DNA of 64,000 bases, taken from the NCBI RefSeq assembly GCF_000238775.2, contig NZ_AFEJ02000002.1:434001-498000 (forward strand), in the 5' to 3' direction. Source of the stretch: Acaryochloris sp. CCMEE 5410 (GTDB taxonomy: Bacteria > Cyanobacteriota > Cyanobacteriia > Thermosynechococcales > Thermosynechococcaceae). The translations under genes were made by a program, and so were the position numbers. Under the pieces are notes generated by a model. That model did no database searches and was not told the DNA's origin. It was given only the letters and a program-made list of their open reading frames with translations. Shown in pieces: positions 28,016 through 37,480 of the stretch. The first letter of the stretch is position 1. The number at the start of each line of letters is the position of its first letter.

Positions 28016-28375
28016 TGTGACATTTGTTTTTAGAGTAGAGAAAAGGGTTAATTTTTTATCGCCTTAACACTGGGAGAAAAGTAAGGATAAGTTTCTATTT
28101 ACTTTATTTTTTGATGGGACAACAAAGGGTGGCAAACCGACTTGGACATCAGGGTATATTGAGATGACTAACCGTCCAGGGCTTATATCTATCGGCCATT
28201 CTCTAGCAAGCGGCTCCATCTAGTTGAAGTGCACCCCCAGCAACCGCTTTTTCAAAGTAGATGTGACGGATGTGTTAAGAGAATGCTGATTCTAATCTGG
28301 ATCTGTTAGTTTGAAAGGGGTATTCGTTTTCCCTTATTTCTTTCGCTATCTTAATTAACAGTAAATTAAACGCCT
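28016..28375. other. infC leader region
   Basis: About 360 bases with no gene. It contains a possible attenuator: AAGCGG (28208-28213) and CCGCTT (28244-28249) followed by a five-T run. The loop of 30 bases is long, so this is weak. The infC and M48 promoters should both lie here. Confidence 0.3.
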
Positions 28376-28909
28376 GTGGCTCCAATCAAAAAAAGAAATC
28401 AACAAAACCAGCCAAATATTAACGAACGCATTCGTTTTCCAAAAATCCGCGTAGTCGATGCAGATGGAACTCAGCTCGGCATTATGGCGCCTAGCGAAGC
28501 AATGGAAATCGCTGATGAGCGGAATCTGGATTTGGTGCTAGTGAGTGATAAAGCCGATCCACCGGTTTGCCGGGTCATGGACTACGGTAAGTTCAAGTTT
28601 GAACAAGAGAAGAAAGCCCGGGAAGCAAAGAAAAAGCAGCATACTTCTGATGTTAAAGAAGTAAAAATGCGCTATAAGATTCAAACCCATGACTACGAAG
28701 TGCGGGTGAACCACGCTAAGCGATTTCTAAAATCCGGCGATAAGGTAAAGGCGACCGTCACGTTTAGAGGCCGGGAGATTCAGCATTCCCATTTAGCCGA
28801 AGCGCTACTAAAGAAAATGGCGAACGACTTGCTTGATTTTGCCGAGATCCAGCAAGCACCCAAGCGCGAAGGACGCAACATGATTATGTACCTATCTCCG
28901 AAGAAATAG
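28376..28909 (+). CDS. infC: Translation initiation factor IF-3
   Basis: 177 aa. IF-3 N-terminal domain ([20 protein letters not shown]), the Lys-rich linker ([23 protein letters not shown] is in the usual place) and C-terminal domain ([18 protein letters not shown]). It binds the 30S subunit and checks the start codon. The start here is GTG (28376), giving [13 protein letters not shown] rare or non-AUG start fits the known autoregulation of infC (AUU in E. coli), and no in-frame ATG lies close upstream. Confidence 0.95.
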   Translation: MAPIKKRNQQNQPNINERIRFPKIRVVDADGTQLGIMAPSEAMEIADERNLDLVLVSDKADPPVCRVMDYGKFKFEQEKKAREAKKKQHTSDVKEVKMRYKIQTHDYEVRVNHAKRFLKSGDKVKATVTFRGREIQHSHLAEALLKKMANDLLDFAEIQQAPKREGRNMIMYLSPKK

Positions 28910-28946
28910 GACTGGCGAATTTCCTGCGCTGGCAACATAATGCAAA

Positions 28947-29216
28947 CTACAAAGGCAGCCCCCCAACTTGTACCCATTCGTGTACTTCGTATTCCACACA
29001 ATGGTTCAAGATCAGGGGGTCTTGCTCTACAATTTTTTTTGCTTCTTCATAGGACTGAGCCTCAAAGATAAGCATGCCCCCAGCACTCTCCCGCCAATAG
29101 CCCGTTTTGGCCTGATGGCTCTCTAGGGTCTTAACATAGGCAAGGTGGGCAGGCACATGGCGATCAAAGGTGGCTTTGTCCACAATGCCGCGTTCGATTT
29201 TGATATACCAGGGCAT
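28947..29216 (-). CDS. YciI family protein
   Basis: 89 aa, dimeric ferredoxin-like fold of the YciI/muconolactone-isomerase-like group. The Asp/His-type core is visible in RHVPAHLAYVKTLE and the later YEEAKKIVEQDPLI. It ends CVEYEVHEW, as in cyanobacterial YciI homologues. Catalytic role unknown. It starts 3 bases after the mtnP stop on the same strand, so the two are probably co-transcribed. Confidence 0.85.
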   Translation of the reverse strand: MPWYIKIERGIVDKATFDRHVPAHLAYVKTLESHQAKTGYWRESAGGMLIFEAQSYEEAKKIVEQDPLILNHCVEYEVHEWVQVGGLPL

Positions 29217-29219
29217 GGC

Positions 29220-30092
29220 TTAAAGATACTTTTGCAAAATCAAGGAAAGCTGCTCCTTGGTGGCCGCTGGAGCCTGATCCAAGGGGGTAAAGATCGCGTG
29301 TTTCAGAGCCTTATGCGCTTTGGAAGCAGGGGGTGATTGACTCAAACGTTTAACGGTTTCTTTAATGACGCTTTGGGCATTACTCGCATTCTTGTGCAGA
29401 TTGCCAATAATCATTTCCACCGTAACGCTGTCATGTTCAGGGTGCCAGCAATCGTAGTCAGTGACTAGGGCTAGGGTGGCATAGGCAATTTCAGCTTCCC
29501 GAGCCAATTTAGCTTCTGGCAAATTGGTCATGCCAATCACGGTACCGCCCCAACTCCGATATAAATTAGATTCAGCTTTGGTGGAAAAGGCTGGGCCTTC
29601 CATACACACGTAGGTGCCCTGACGGTGAAGGGTAACATCCGGGAGATTCAGGGATGCGATCGCATCCCCCAATACCCCTGCCAAAGCTCCACAGACCGGA
29701 TCGCCAAAGCCAATATGGGCCACAATGCCATTACCAAAAAAGGTAGACACCCGATTCTTGGTGCGATCGATAAACTGGTCTGGCACCACCATATCTAGCG
29801 GTTTCGCTTCTTCTTTAAGAGAACCAACGGCTGAAGCTGAGATTAAATACTCCACTCCCAAGGATTTCATGGCATAGATATTGGCCCGAAAGGGCAATTC
29901 ACTCGGGATAAGATGATGATTTCGACCATGACGAGCGAGAAAAGCAACCCGTTCTCCCTCTAAGGAGCCGACGATCAGCGCATCTGAAGGATCTCCAAAG
30001 GGAGTTTTAATTTGAACTTCTTCTACATCCGTCAGAGCCTCCATTTTATAAAGGCCACTACCGCCAATAATGCCAATTTTTGCCTGAGCCAT
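29220..30092 (-). CDS. mtnP: S-methyl-5'-thioadenosine phosphorylase
   Basis: 290 aa from ATG 30092 ([15 protein letters not shown]); the 20 extra residues of the longest open frame are not typical. The PNP/MTAP family phosphate-binding loop [29 protein letters not shown], the second phosphate region and the base-binding [13 protein letters not shown] and [16 protein letters not shown] are present. It splits methylthioadenosine to adenine and methylthioribose-1-phosphate in methionine salvage. Followed closely by a YciI-family gene. Confidence 0.94.
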   Translation of the reverse strand: MAQAKIGIIGGSGLYKMEALTDVEEVQIKTPFGDPSDALIVGSLEGERVAFLARHGRNHHLIPSELPFRANIYAMKSLGVEYLISASAVGSLKEEAKPLDMVVPDQFIDRTKNRVSTFFGNGIVAHIGFGDPVCGALAGVLGDAIASLNLPDVTLHRQGTYVCMEGPAFSTKAESNLYRSWGGTVIGMTNLPEAKLAREAEIAYATLALVTDYDCWHPEHDSVTVEMIIGNLHKNASNAQSVIKETVKRLSQSPPASKAHKALKHAIFTPLDQAPAATKEQLSLILQKYL

Positions 30093-30267
30093 ATCCAAAG
30101 TTCGTGAGTGTTTAATCCTTTCGTAGTGTACTGGGAAAGTTAGGTGTAGCAACTAGTTATTTGCCTACCCTTATTTCATAATCGGTAAATGAAAAAGATT
30201 TCCCCTTAGATAACATTCCAAAGAACCTGGGTAACCTAGCGCAGAAGCAAGTATTTGCCGAGGTACG

Positions 30268-30792
30268 ATGTCAAAAATGCCCTTAAAACCTAATTTTCGT
30301 TCGCCGTTCAAATCAGTGTTGATCTTCAGTCTTGTCAGTTTAATGGGTGCTTGTTCGGGGGCAACGGAAAACAGCCCCGAGACCAGTCCTCCAGCAGCTA
30401 CGAGCCCTGGGACACCAGCCCCCACCTCGTCACCTGTGAATACCGCACGCAATGCCGAAGGGGAAACAACCCTAGGAGCAGTGCTTAGAGCTCAGCAGGC
30501 CTATTATCTAGAGTATGGTAAATTCGCCGCCAGCCTAGAAGATCTCCAAATCGGAATTACAATGAACTACTTCACGTTTGCAGGATTAGAGGCAGACACA
30601 GCCCAAACGACCTTCAAAGCCGTTGCCAACGAAGCAGGTCTGAATAGCTATGCGGGTGGGGTTGCTAGCGTCGACTCCAGTTTTGAAGTGATTCTATGTG
30701 AGAGTAGTTCGCCCAGCCAAGATATTACCCCTCCCCAATTTGAAGGGGGCACTTGGAGTTGTAGTCCAGAGTCCCAAAAAGTAGAGGGTTAA
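30268..30792 (+). CDS. Lipoprotein with type IV pilin-like (Pilin_GH) domain
   Basis: 174 aa. A lipoprotein signal sequence ends in the lipobox SLMGAC (Cys near residue 29). A Pro/Thr/Ser-rich linker follows, then a C-terminal domain with GAVLRAQQAYYLEYGKFA. That stretch is characteristic of the cyanobacterial type IV pilin-like G and H family, normally carried behind a pilin N-terminal helix. Here the helix is replaced by a lipid anchor, so the protein probably sits in a membrane facing the periplasm and does not polymerise. A hairpin follows the stop. Target unknown. Confidence 0.8.
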   Translation: MSKMPLKPNFRSPFKSVLIFSLVSLMGACSGATENSPETSPPAATSPGTPAPTSSPVNTARNAEGETTLGAVLRAQQAYYLEYGKFAASLEDLQIGITMNYFTFAGLEADTAQTTFKAVANEAGLNSYAGGVASVDSSFEVILCESSSPSQDITPPQFEGGTWSCSPESQKVEG

Positions 30793-30819
30793 CAGACAAA
30801 AATCAGGGGATGAAAACAC

Positions 30820-30838
30820 AGCCAAGCCCTTGGCTTTT
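30820..30838. terminator. Bidirectional terminator hairpin
   Basis: AGCCAA (30820-30825), loop GCCC, TTGGCT (30830-30835), then T's on the plus strand. On the minus strand the hairpin is followed by GTGTTTT. It lies between the ends of the convergent pilin-like lipoprotein and hemF genes. Confidence 0.5.
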
Positions 30839-30859
30839 GCTTTAGATATTTAAATGAGC

Positions 30860-31885
30860 CTAAGCTGAAGCCCACTCTTGAGGCTTTAAGAATGTCTCAT
30901 ATAACTCTGCTTCAGGAGTATCAGGCTCAGGAGAGTAAGCATACTCCCAACGCACTAGGGGTGGCAGCGACATCAGGATAGATTCAGTCCGACCATTGGT
31001 CTGCAAGCCAAAAATAGTCCCTCGGTCATAGACCAAGTTAAATTCCACATATCGACCTCGGCGATAAAGCTGGAAGTTCCGTTCACGGTCACCATACTCA
31101 GTATCCCGACGTCGCTCGATAATCGGGACATAGGCAGGCAAAAAGGCGTTACCGCAGTCTTGAGCAAAGGCAAATATCTCATCCCATGACCGTTGGGGTA
31201 GAGTGCCGAGCTGATCGCTATGGCGAGCAGCAATCCCCTCAGCATGAGGACCACGATACAGAGCACCGATACCATCCTGGTAATCAAAGAAAATACCGCC
31301 AACTCCCCGCATTTCTTGTCGGTGCTTCAGATAAAAATACTCATCACACCAAGGCTTAAAGGTGGAGTAATATTCAGGGTGATGACGATCGCAGGCCGCT
31401 TTCATCGTTTGATGAAAATGGACCACATCTTCTTTGAAGGGATAATACGGCGTCAGGTCAATCCCACCCCCAAACCACCAAACCGGTCCGGCTTCAAAAT
31501 ATCGATAATTCAGATGTACCGTTGGCACGTAGGGACTGCGGGGATGCAGTACCATCGAAGTCCCCGTCGCATAAAATCGGTGCCCTGCAGCTTCTGGCCT
31601 TTGTTTAAGAATAGAGGGAGGCAAATGATCTCCCCAGACCTCGGAGTAATTGACGCCACCCTGTTCTAAGAGTCCACCTTCTCGAAGGACCCGCGAGCGA
31701 CCACCGCCCCCTTCCGGTCGATCCCAGGAGTCTTCCTGAAAAGTGCTTTTACCATCTAACGCTTGCAGCTTGTCACAAATACTATCCTGCAAACCTCGCA
31801 GAAATTTTCCCACCTGCTCTTTAGAGTCTGAAGGAGGTGGAGGAGCATTTGTTACCGCTGAAGGAGTAGAAGGAGATGCGGTCAT
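30860..31885 (-). CDS. hemF: Coproporphyrinogen III oxidase, aerobic
   Basis: 341 aa. Oxygen-dependent decarboxylation of coproporphyrinogen III to protoporphyrinogen IX, the route used for heme and chlorophyll under air. Signature stretches: [43 protein letters not shown], then [10 protein letters not shown] and [31 protein letters not shown]. (These stretches are key landmarks within residues 60-315.) The Ser/Pro-rich N-terminus has no signal peptide. Alone, convergent with the lipoprotein gene. Confidence 0.97.
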   Translation of the reverse strand: MTASPSTPSAVTNAPPPPSDSKEQVGKFLRGLQDSICDKLQALDGKSTFQEDSWDRPEGGGGRSRVLREGGLLEQGGVNYSEVWGDHLPPSILKQRPEAAGHRFYATGTSMVLHPRSPYVPTVHLNYRYFEAGPVWWFGGGIDLTPYYPFKEDVVHFHQTMKAACDRHHPEYYSTFKPWCDEYFYLKHRQEMRGVGGIFFDYQDGIGALYRGPHAEGIAARHSDQLGTLPQRSWDEIFAFAQDCGNAFLPAYVPIIERRRDTEYGDRERNFQLYRRGRYVEFNLVYDRGTIFGLQTNGRTESILMSLPPLVRWEYAYSPEPDTPEAELYETFLKPQEWASA

Positions 31886-31998
31886 GAGGGGCCTCTAGAA
31901 AAATAGGGGCTGGGCCATGATAAATATGCTTCGCTAATTTTGTAGGAAGCAGATAGCCAGCCAGGTTGCTTTATCTACTCTAGAACGATTTGGACCAA

Positions 31999-32071
31999 TG
32001 GAGAATAGGGGATTCGAACCCCTGACCTCTGCGGTGCGATCGCAGCACTCTACCAGCTGAGCTAATTCCCC
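31999..32071 (-). tRNA. tRNA-Ala (anticodon CGC)
   Basis: Standard 73-base cloverleaf on the minus strand, no encoded CCA. Acceptor stem nucleotides 1-7 pair with 66-72 including the G3:U70 wobble, the classic alanine identity element. The anticodon stem CTGCG/CGCAG closes a loop with CGC at 34-36 (bases 32036-32038), reading GCG. The T arm has TTCGAAT with perfect 5-bp stem; discriminator base is A73. The HIP1 octamer GCGATCGC (32036-32043) lies inside the anticodon arm. Confidence 0.97.
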
Positions 32072-32166
32072 AAGAAACGCGGGCTATAGCCGCGTCCATG
32101 TAGTCTAATAAGTCCGTCTTGGCTCTGTCAATTGCAGAACAGCCACGTACTGATTAACCAACCAGT

Positions 32167-32706
32167 TTAGTAAACAGAGAAAGAATCCACGACGCGCTGG
32201 AACACAGGCTCAACCTTGGTCCAACGAGACTCTGGTGTGGAGAGGCTAAGGGTAAACAGCTTACCTCGACGAACGACAACGGTCGAAAGGTTATGACGCT
32301 TACCAATGGGTAAATCAACCGAATATTCAAGGGCGTAATAGACCTTATCATCTTCTGTTCGTGAAGCTGCAGCCAATAAATCCGCTTCCTGGCCAGATTG
32401 GGAAGGTGCAATCACTGCATTCAAAAGGGTGCGGGCTACTTCAGTTGGATCCCCTAAATCCGTCAACTGAGTGTCGCTAGTGATGTCACTCACGACTACG
32501 CTCACGTTTTCGGTCTCTTCAATCAGGTCATGAAACACAACGTCAGAGCTACCGGGTACTTTGATGGGTGCCCAACCATTGGGATACATAAAGGTATACC
32601 CATCAATATTGTCTGCATAAGCTTGCAATCCGGCTGTATCAGACGCGCAGGCTTGTAAGGTCAGACTTAATATGATGAGTGCAAGTGCTGCGATTCTTTT
32701 GAACAT
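32167..32706 (-). CDS. PsbP-like lipoprotein (CyanoP)
   Basis: 179 aa from ATG 32706 (MFKRIAALALI). A lipoprotein signal with lipobox LQAC (Cys near residue 21) anchors it to the lumenal side of the thylakoid membrane. The mature part starts with GYTFMYPNGWAPIKVPGSSDVVFHDL, the PsbP family core, and ends with VEPVFQRVVDSFSVY. CyanoP is a photosystem II assembly factor (family knowledge). A longer frame begins 17 codons upstream but would bury the signal. It lies between tRNA-Ala and a Cys-rich small gene. Confidence 0.93.
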   Translation of the reverse strand: MFKRIAALALIILSLTLQACASDTAGLQAYADNIDGYTFMYPNGWAPIKVPGSSDVVFHDLIEETENVSVVVSDITSDTQLTDLGDPTEVARTLLNAVIAPSQSGQEADLLAAASRTEDDKVYYALEYSVDLPIGKRHNLSTVVVRRGKLFTLSLSTPESRWTKVEPVFQRVVDSFSVY

Positions 32707-32852
32707 GTTTTGTGTCCTTAACCCGTTTTCCTTTGCTTGTAGACAAATTTGCTTCATTGAGTGAGTTTATTGTCGCATTGGGAGGAGCGTTACCTCCATC
32801 AATTGCAACAAGATGTTTAACCCTCTGGCTCAACATCCTTTACTTCAAACGG

Positions 32853-33125
32853 TTATGGATACCAATCCGGACAAGTTGAAGACTGCTGCCAGCCAAAAGG
32901 GTGAATAGCACAGACTAACGCTTGCCGTGCTTCACTCATACCATAGGCTTTTCCGTGATAATTGGCACAACCCTGACAAGGAGACACTGCTGATTCCGTC
33001 TTAGGAGCGAACCCGACCTGAGTTTTAAGAATTTGCCGTTCGCACTCTAGGCGTCGCCATCGTACATTCAGTGCTTTTAAGCGAGCCTGATTAGCTTGAC
33101 GAAATGGATCTCGCTTCTGCAACAT
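32853..33125 (-). CDS. Small Cys-motif hypothetical protein
   Basis: 90 aa. The first half is a basic helix (ALNVRWRRLECERQILK). The second half holds SPCQGCANYHGKAYG and LVCAIHPFGW, then STCPDW. Four cysteines in a C-x2-C, C, C pattern with a His are well placed to bind zinc or an iron-sulfur cluster. The composition looks like a conserved small cyanobacterial protein, but I have no named family. It is divergent from an ABC-2 permease gene. Confidence 0.7.
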   Translation of the reverse strand: MLQKRDPFRQANQARLKALNVRWRRLECERQILKTQVGFAPKTESAVSPCQGCANYHGKAYGMSEARQALVCAIHPFGWQQSSTCPDWYP

Positions 33126-33201
33126 GATGACCTCGCCAAGTTCAGTATCGTTTATCTTAAGGGTGTCTTACAGGGAAATCCAGGCAAAAAGGGGCGAAAG
33201 G

Positions 33202-33984
33202 ATGAAACGGTATTTTCGGGTGCTGAAGCTGTTTTGGGCAACGACCATTGCAGCAGAGATGGAATATCGCTCCAACTTTGCAATCTCAGCCCTTAGCAGC
33301 CTTGGGAATCTCGCGGGTAGCTTATTTGGCCTATCTTTGTTTTATCGTACAGGCTATACCTTCCAAGACTGGAATTGGCATGAAGCCCTCGTTGTTTTGG
33401 GCATCTTCACCCTACTCCAAGGCTTTTCAGCCACCTGCCTAGTCCCAAATCTAAACCGAATTGTTCGCCACGTTCAAGAAGGCACCCTCGATTTCATTCT
33501 GCTCAAACCCATCAGTAGCCAATTTTGGTTATCCACCTATTCTGTCTCCCCTTGGGGCATACCTGATGTCCTTTTTGGCCTAGGGCTTATCGGCTATGCC
33601 GGATTTCAATTGGGGCTAGGTTGGCAAAATTATGCCCTTGGCCTAGGGCCACTGCTTTGCGGATTCCTTAGCCTCTATAGTCTGTGGTTTATTTTGGGAG
33701 CCACCAGCATTTGGTTTGTCAAAATCTATAACGTCACAGAAGTCTTGCGGGGGCTAGTCGAAGCTGGCCGCTATCCGGTCGTAGCCTATCCAACCGCCTA
33801 TCGCTTCTTTTTTACCTTTGTAATTCCCGTAACATTCCTAACTACAGTTCCCGCTCAAGCCATGCTTAATCGAGCCACCTGGAATTGGAGTCTAGGCGCA
33901 GGCATACTCGCAATCGCCTTATTTATATTGTCCAATCGGTTTTGGCAGTTCGCACTTCGTTTCTACACCAGCGCCTCCAGCTAG
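33202..33984 (+). CDS. ABC-2 type permease (DUF990-like)
   Basis: 260 aa from ATG 33202 (MKRYFRVLKLFWATTIAAEMEYR), the usual N-terminus for this family; the longest open frame begins 26 codons earlier and overlaps the divergent gene. Six membrane helices are evident. The pattern EMEYRSNF near the N-terminus and FILLKPISSQF in the middle are typical of ABC-2 family permeases of the DUF990 group. Normally two such permeases and an ATPase work together; only this one gene is here, so its partners must be elsewhere. Substrate unknown. Confidence 0.88.
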   Translation: MKRYFRVLKLFWATTIAAEMEYRSNFAISALSSLGNLAGSLFGLSLFYRTGYTFQDWNWHEALVVLGIFTLLQGFSATCLVPNLNRIVRHVQEGTLDFILLKPISSQFWLSTYSVSPWGIPDVLFGLGLIGYAGFQLGLGWQNYALGLGPLLCGFLSLYSLWFILGATSIWFVKIYNVTEVLRGLVEAGRYPVVAYPTAYRFFFTFVIPVTFLTTVPAQAMLNRATWNWSLGAGILAIALFILSNRFWQFALRFYTSASS

Positions 33985-33987
33985 CCA

Positions 33988-34422
33988 TCAATCCACCACT
34001 ACCGGGTTTTCCAAAGCGCGAATTTCGACCATAGCTGCCAGCAGTCCACCCATACCTGAGGCAATGAGGCCAATGATCATTCCCACTTGAGTCCAATTGA
34101 TTGCAGCAAACGGCCAGACAATACTACAGATAGCAATGGGGGCCAGGACCAAGCCTACTGATAAGTTAATAGCACCGAGCAAAAAACTGGCTTTGACGGA
34201 GAGGGCTTCCCATCCAGCAGTCGCATCTTGATTGACACGGCTAGCGATTGCTTTCACCAAAGCGCCAATTCCAATCACACATCCCATTCCTGTGACCACT
34301 GCCATCGTCGTTCCTGCAGACGCTTTGGTTGAACCCACCAAAGCCCCAACCGCAGAACCCATGCCAATGGTGACGATGGTCCACACCGCCCACACCAGCC
34401 TATTCTTATAATTTGTAGCCAT
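33988..34422 (-). CDS. Hypothetical membrane protein, four helices
   Basis: 144 aa with four predicted membrane helices (about 8-30, 35-58, 75-100, 110-135) and small-residue-rich packing (GMGSAVGALVGS, GMGCVIGIGALV). It ends 3 bases from the convergent ABC-2 permease and follows argC on the same strand. No family recognised, and nothing in the sequence indicates a catalytic role. Confidence 0.65.
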   Translation of the reverse strand: MATNYKNRLVWAVWTIVTIGMGSAVGALVGSTKASAGTTMAVVTGMGCVIGIGALVKAIASRVNQDATAGWEALSVKASFLLGAINLSVGLVLAPIAICSIVWPFAAINWTQVGMIIGLIASGMGGLLAAMVEIRALENPVVVD

Positions 34423-34470
34423 CTGCCTAGAGAATTTGTAACTCTTTTATTTTCCCCCAATACGGTTCGC

Positions 34471-35535
34471 TTAGGGGTAAAAGGTTAGTTCCGGCAATCC
34501 CATGGTTTCTGGCCAGCCCATCATCAAGTTCAAGCATTGGACTGCCTGCCCCGCCTGGCCCTTCATCAAATTATCAATAGCAGAAATCACGATAACGCGA
34601 CCGGTGCGCTGATCCACTTCTATGTCGAGGTAGCAAAGGTTCGTGCCATAGGCCCATTTTGTATAGGGATAGGTACTGCCTGGTAGGACCTTGACCCAAG
34701 GGGAATTCCGATAAAATGCGCTAAAGATCGTAATCAAATCTTCTCTAACTAGCCCAGGGTCACGCATCGTGGCATAAACCGTGGCCAAAATTCCACGGGT
34801 CATGGGTGCTAAATGGGGCGTAAACTGGACAACCACCTCTCGCCCTGCCAAATCACTACTTACCTGTTCAATTTCAGGGGTATGGCGATGATGGGCGACG
34901 CCATAGGGACCAATACTATCATTCGCCTCCGCCAGGAGCAGATGGGTTTTGGCTTGGCGTCCTCCACCGGAGGTGCCGGTTTTGGCATCAATAATGGCAC
35001 TGTTCGGATCAATGAGCCCTTGTTTAAGCAAGGGGGCCAAAGCTAACAAACTAGCGGTGGGGAAACACCCTGGACAGCCCACTAAGCTGGCCGTTGAAAT
35101 TCCCTGTCGATAGAGTTCGGGCAAACCATAGACTGCTGTAGAGGCCAACTCACGATCTTGTCGTTTCGTCCCGTACCAATCTTCATAGGTATCCAGGTTT
35201 GTAAATCGATAATCAGCAGAGAGATCCAAGACTTTGCAACCTCGTTCCACCAAAGTCGGTGCCATCTCTGCGGCCAAACCATTGGGAAGAGCCAAAAAGA
35301 CCACCTGGGTCCGCTCAACGACTTTGTCTAAATCGATGGCTTCTACTTTTAAGTCTTGTTTAAACCCCAAGTGGGGATACAAGTCTGCAAACGGACGCCC
35401 CGCACTACTATCGCCCCCTAAATAGGCCAGCTGGACATGGGGATGTTCCAACAGTAGGCGAGTTAGTTGGACCCCGCCATATCCAGACGCTCCAATAATG
35501 CCAACAGGAATATCTTCCTGAGAACCCATATTCAT
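34471..35535 (-). CDS. argC: N-acetyl-gamma-glutamyl-phosphate reductase
   Basis: 354 aa. It reduces N-acetylglutamyl phosphate to the semialdehyde in arginine synthesis. NADP-binding [18 protein letters not shown] is at the N-terminus, the catalytic Cys is in [17 protein letters not shown], and [10 protein letters not shown] follows. The start may also be the third codon (Met). It is divergent from ribBA across a gap filled with short repeats and a GTA-N8-TAC site (see 35601-35693), so both may share control. Confidence 0.96.
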   Translation of the reverse strand: MNMGSQEDIPVGIIGASGYGGVQLTRLLLEHPHVQLAYLGGDSSAGRPFADLYPHLGFKQDLKVEAIDLDKVVERTQVVFLALPNGLAAEMAPTLVERGCKVLDLSADYRFTNLDTYEDWYGTKRQDRELASTAVYGLPELYRQGISTASLVGCPGCFPTASLLALAPLLKQGLIDPNSAIIDAKTGTSGGGRQAKTHLLLAEANDSIGPYGVAHHRHTPEIEQVSSDLAGREVVVQFTPHLAPMTRGILATVYATMRDPGLVREDLITIFSAFYRNSPWVKVLPGSTYPYTKWAYGTNLCYLDIEVDQRTGRVIVISAIDNLMKGQAGQAVQCLNLMMGWPETMGLPELTFYP

Positions 35536-35600
35536 TTTTTCCTCAGAGGTCAGTCATACAAACAGTTAATGTAGTTCAGGCTTCCCAAAAATAACGATGA

Positions 35601-35635
35601 TGATATCGATCACCACTTTTATTGATATCGATCAC
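35601..35635. repeat. Direct repeat TGATATCGATCAC, 22-bp period
   Basis: Two exact 13-base copies at 35601-35613 and 35623-35635, starting 22 bases apart, i.e. two helical turns, so proteins bound at each would face the same side. Located 66 bases upstream of argC in the argC/ribBA gap. Confidence 0.75.
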
Positions 35636-35679
35636 TGCATTGAATAGCAACGACTGCATTAGCTCACATGAGCTGCATT
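35635..35679. repeat. Three CTGCATT copies at 19-bp steps with inner palindrome
   Basis: CTGCATT at 35635, 35654 and 35673, each 19 bases on. Between the second and third is an inverted repeat AGCTCA-CA-TGAGCT (35661-35674). The regular phasing suggests an array of protein sites. Confidence 0.65.
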
Positions 35680-35717
35680 GTAGTACCAAATACCGATTTC
35701 GACTGGTTTTGGATAAT
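35680..35717 (+). promoter_or_regulatory. Candidate NtcA site GTA-N8-TAC with -10-like hexamer
   Basis: GTA (35680-35682), eight bases, TAC (35691-35693) matches the NtcA consensus. GATAAT at 35712-35717 could be a -10 box directed at ribBA, though the gap of 18 bases is shorter than the usual 20-24. The motif is expected by chance about sixteen times in 64 kb, so this is only a candidate. Confidence 0.3.
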
Positions 35718-35797
35718 CAAAGGATTCTGTGCGAACTGGCGTCCCCACCCCTTAGAATTAAGGAGAAGATGTTAAAAAACGTTACGGTACCGTCACT

Positions 35798-37480
35798 TTG
35801 AATCCCCACGCTACGCCAACAGACTCTTTTGAATTTGACTCCATTGAAGATGCCCTTGCGGAGTTTAAAGCGGGACATGCCATTGTCGTAGTGGATGATG
35901 AGAACCGGGAAAACGAAGGCGATCTAATTTGTGCAGCTCAATTCGCCACCCCTGACATGATTAACTTTATGGCCGTGGAAGCGCGGGGGTTAATTTGCTT
36001 AGCTATGACTGGGGAGCGATTAGACGCCCTAGAATTGCCCCTCATGGTTACCAATAACACTGACATGAACCAAACTGCCTTTACTGTCAGTATCGATGCC
36101 TCTCCTCATCTAGGTGTGACAACCGGCATTTCAGCGGAAGACCGAGCCCGTACCATCCAAGTCGCCGTCAATCCTGATTCTTTGCCCACAGATTTGCGAC
36201 GTCCTGGGCACATTTTCCCTTTGAGAGCCCGCTCGGGAGGCGTGCTACAGCGAGCAGGTCATACTGAATCGGCGATTGATATGACTCGCTTAGCAGGGTT
36301 ATATCCAGCTGGCGTAATTTGTGAAATCCAAAATCCCGATGGCTCCATGGCTCGCCTACCGCAACTTAAAGACTATGCCCATGAACATCAGCTTAAAATC
36401 ATCAGCATTGCCGATTTGATTAGTTACCGGCTTCAACATGAACGGTTTGTTCATCGAGAAACCGTTGCTGAGATGCCCTCTGAGTTTGGCCAGTTTCAAA
36501 TTTATGCTTACCGCAATCAGCTCGATCATAAAGAGCATGTCGCGATTGTTAAAGGTGATCCAAAACAGTTTGGTCAACAGCCCGTGATGGTGCGGATGCA
36601 CTCCGAATGCCTCACTGGAGATGCCATTGGCTCCCTTCGTTGTGACTGTCGGATGCAGCTCCAGGCCGCCCTCAAAATGATTGAGAATGTGGGGCAGGGC
36701 GTTGTCGTGTATTTACGACAAGAAGGCCGCGGGATTGGTCTAGTCAATAAACTCAAGGCCTATTCTTTGCAAGATATGGGTCTCGATACCGTAGAAGCAA
36801 ATGAAAAGTTAGGATTCCCAGCCGATTTACGAAACTACGGTGTGGGGGCTCAAATCCTTAATGATCTGGGCATTCAAAAAATTCGCCTGATTACCAATAA
36901 CCCCCGTAAGATTGCGGGGCTCAAAGGTTATGGTTTGGAAGTTGCGGATCGGGTCCCTTTGCTAATTGAGGCCAACACCTACAATACGACCTACTTAAAC
37001 ACGAAGGCAGAAAAGCTAGGTCATATGCTGCTGCAAACTTACCTAATGACGATTGCTATTCGATGGCAGGATGAACCCTTAGATGTGACTCAACGCTACG
37101 ACCGTCTCGAAAAACTTCGTCATTTGGCAGACAACCAACATCTCTTATTACAAGAAGAGGCTCGTCCTGTAGCAATAGCGCTGTTCGAAGGCCCCTCCTT
37201 GATTTGTCATTTAGGTTTAGACCAGCCAGATGTTGCCTCGGCAGATTGGTATCAACAAAAAGGACACCCTTACCGGGAAGCGGTTATTCGTATCTTTGGA
37301 GATTTAAAGCAAGATTCTAATGTTGCTAGTGTTGAATTTTTGATTTCTTCTGGCACCGATCCGCTCAAGAATCTCCAAGTCAAATTAGATCGAAAAAGCA
37401 TAAAGGCAGATCAATTACCTTTACCCTTATGTCATGATTTAGAAACACAAACAATCTATAGCGTTGACCTAAGCGAATAG
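35798..37480 (+). CDS. ribBA: Bifunctional DHBP synthase / GTP cyclohydrolase II
   Basis: 560 aa. The RibB domain (about 10-215) carries [11 protein letters not shown] and the RibA domain (about 220-415) carries the zinc cysteines [18 protein letters not shown] and GRGIGL. A C-terminal extension of about 140 residues is typical of cyanobacterial RibBA. It supplies both branches of riboflavin synthesis. The start is TTG at 35798: an in-frame TAA stands at 35759 and no ATG or GTG lies between, so TTG is the only canonical choice. No FMN riboswitch is visible upstream. Confidence 0.95.
   Translation: MNPHATPTDSFEFDSIEDALAEFKAGHAIVVVDDENRENEGDLICAAQFATPDMINFMAVEARGLICLAMTGERLDALELPLMVTNNTDMNQTAFTVSIDASPHLGVTTGISAEDRARTIQVAVNPDSLPTDLRRPGHIFPLRARSGGVLQRAGHTESAIDMTRLAGLYPAGVICEIQNPDGSMARLPQLKDYAHEHQLKIISIADLISYRLQHERFVHRETVAEMPSEFGQFQIYAYRNQLDHKEHVAIVKGDPKQFGQQPVMVRMHSECLTGDAIGSLRCDCRMQLQAALKMIENVGQGVVVYLRQEGRGIGLVNKLKAYSLQDMGLDTVEANEKLGFPADLRNYGVGAQILNDLGIQKIRLITNNPRKIAGLKGYGLEVADRVPLLIEANTYNTTYLNTKAEKLGHMLLQTYLMTIAIRWQDEPLDVTQRYDRLEKLRHLADNQHLLLQEEARPVAIALFEGPSLICHLGLDQPDVASADWYQQKGHPYREAVIRIFGDLKQDSNVASVEFLISSGTDPLKNLQVKLDRKSIKADQLPLPLCHDLETQTIYSVDLSE

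Noticed and set aside
30171-30452. Minus-strand 93-codon frame opposite the pilin-like lipoprotein
   Set aside because: It overlaps the signal sequence and linker of a gene with a clear lipobox and domain.
35536-35797. FMN riboswitch upstream of ribBA
   Set aside because: The conserved core of the RFN element (GGGGCGGGGTG, then CCCCACCGGCGG-like blocks) is not present; only short repeats and an NtcA-like site are seen.
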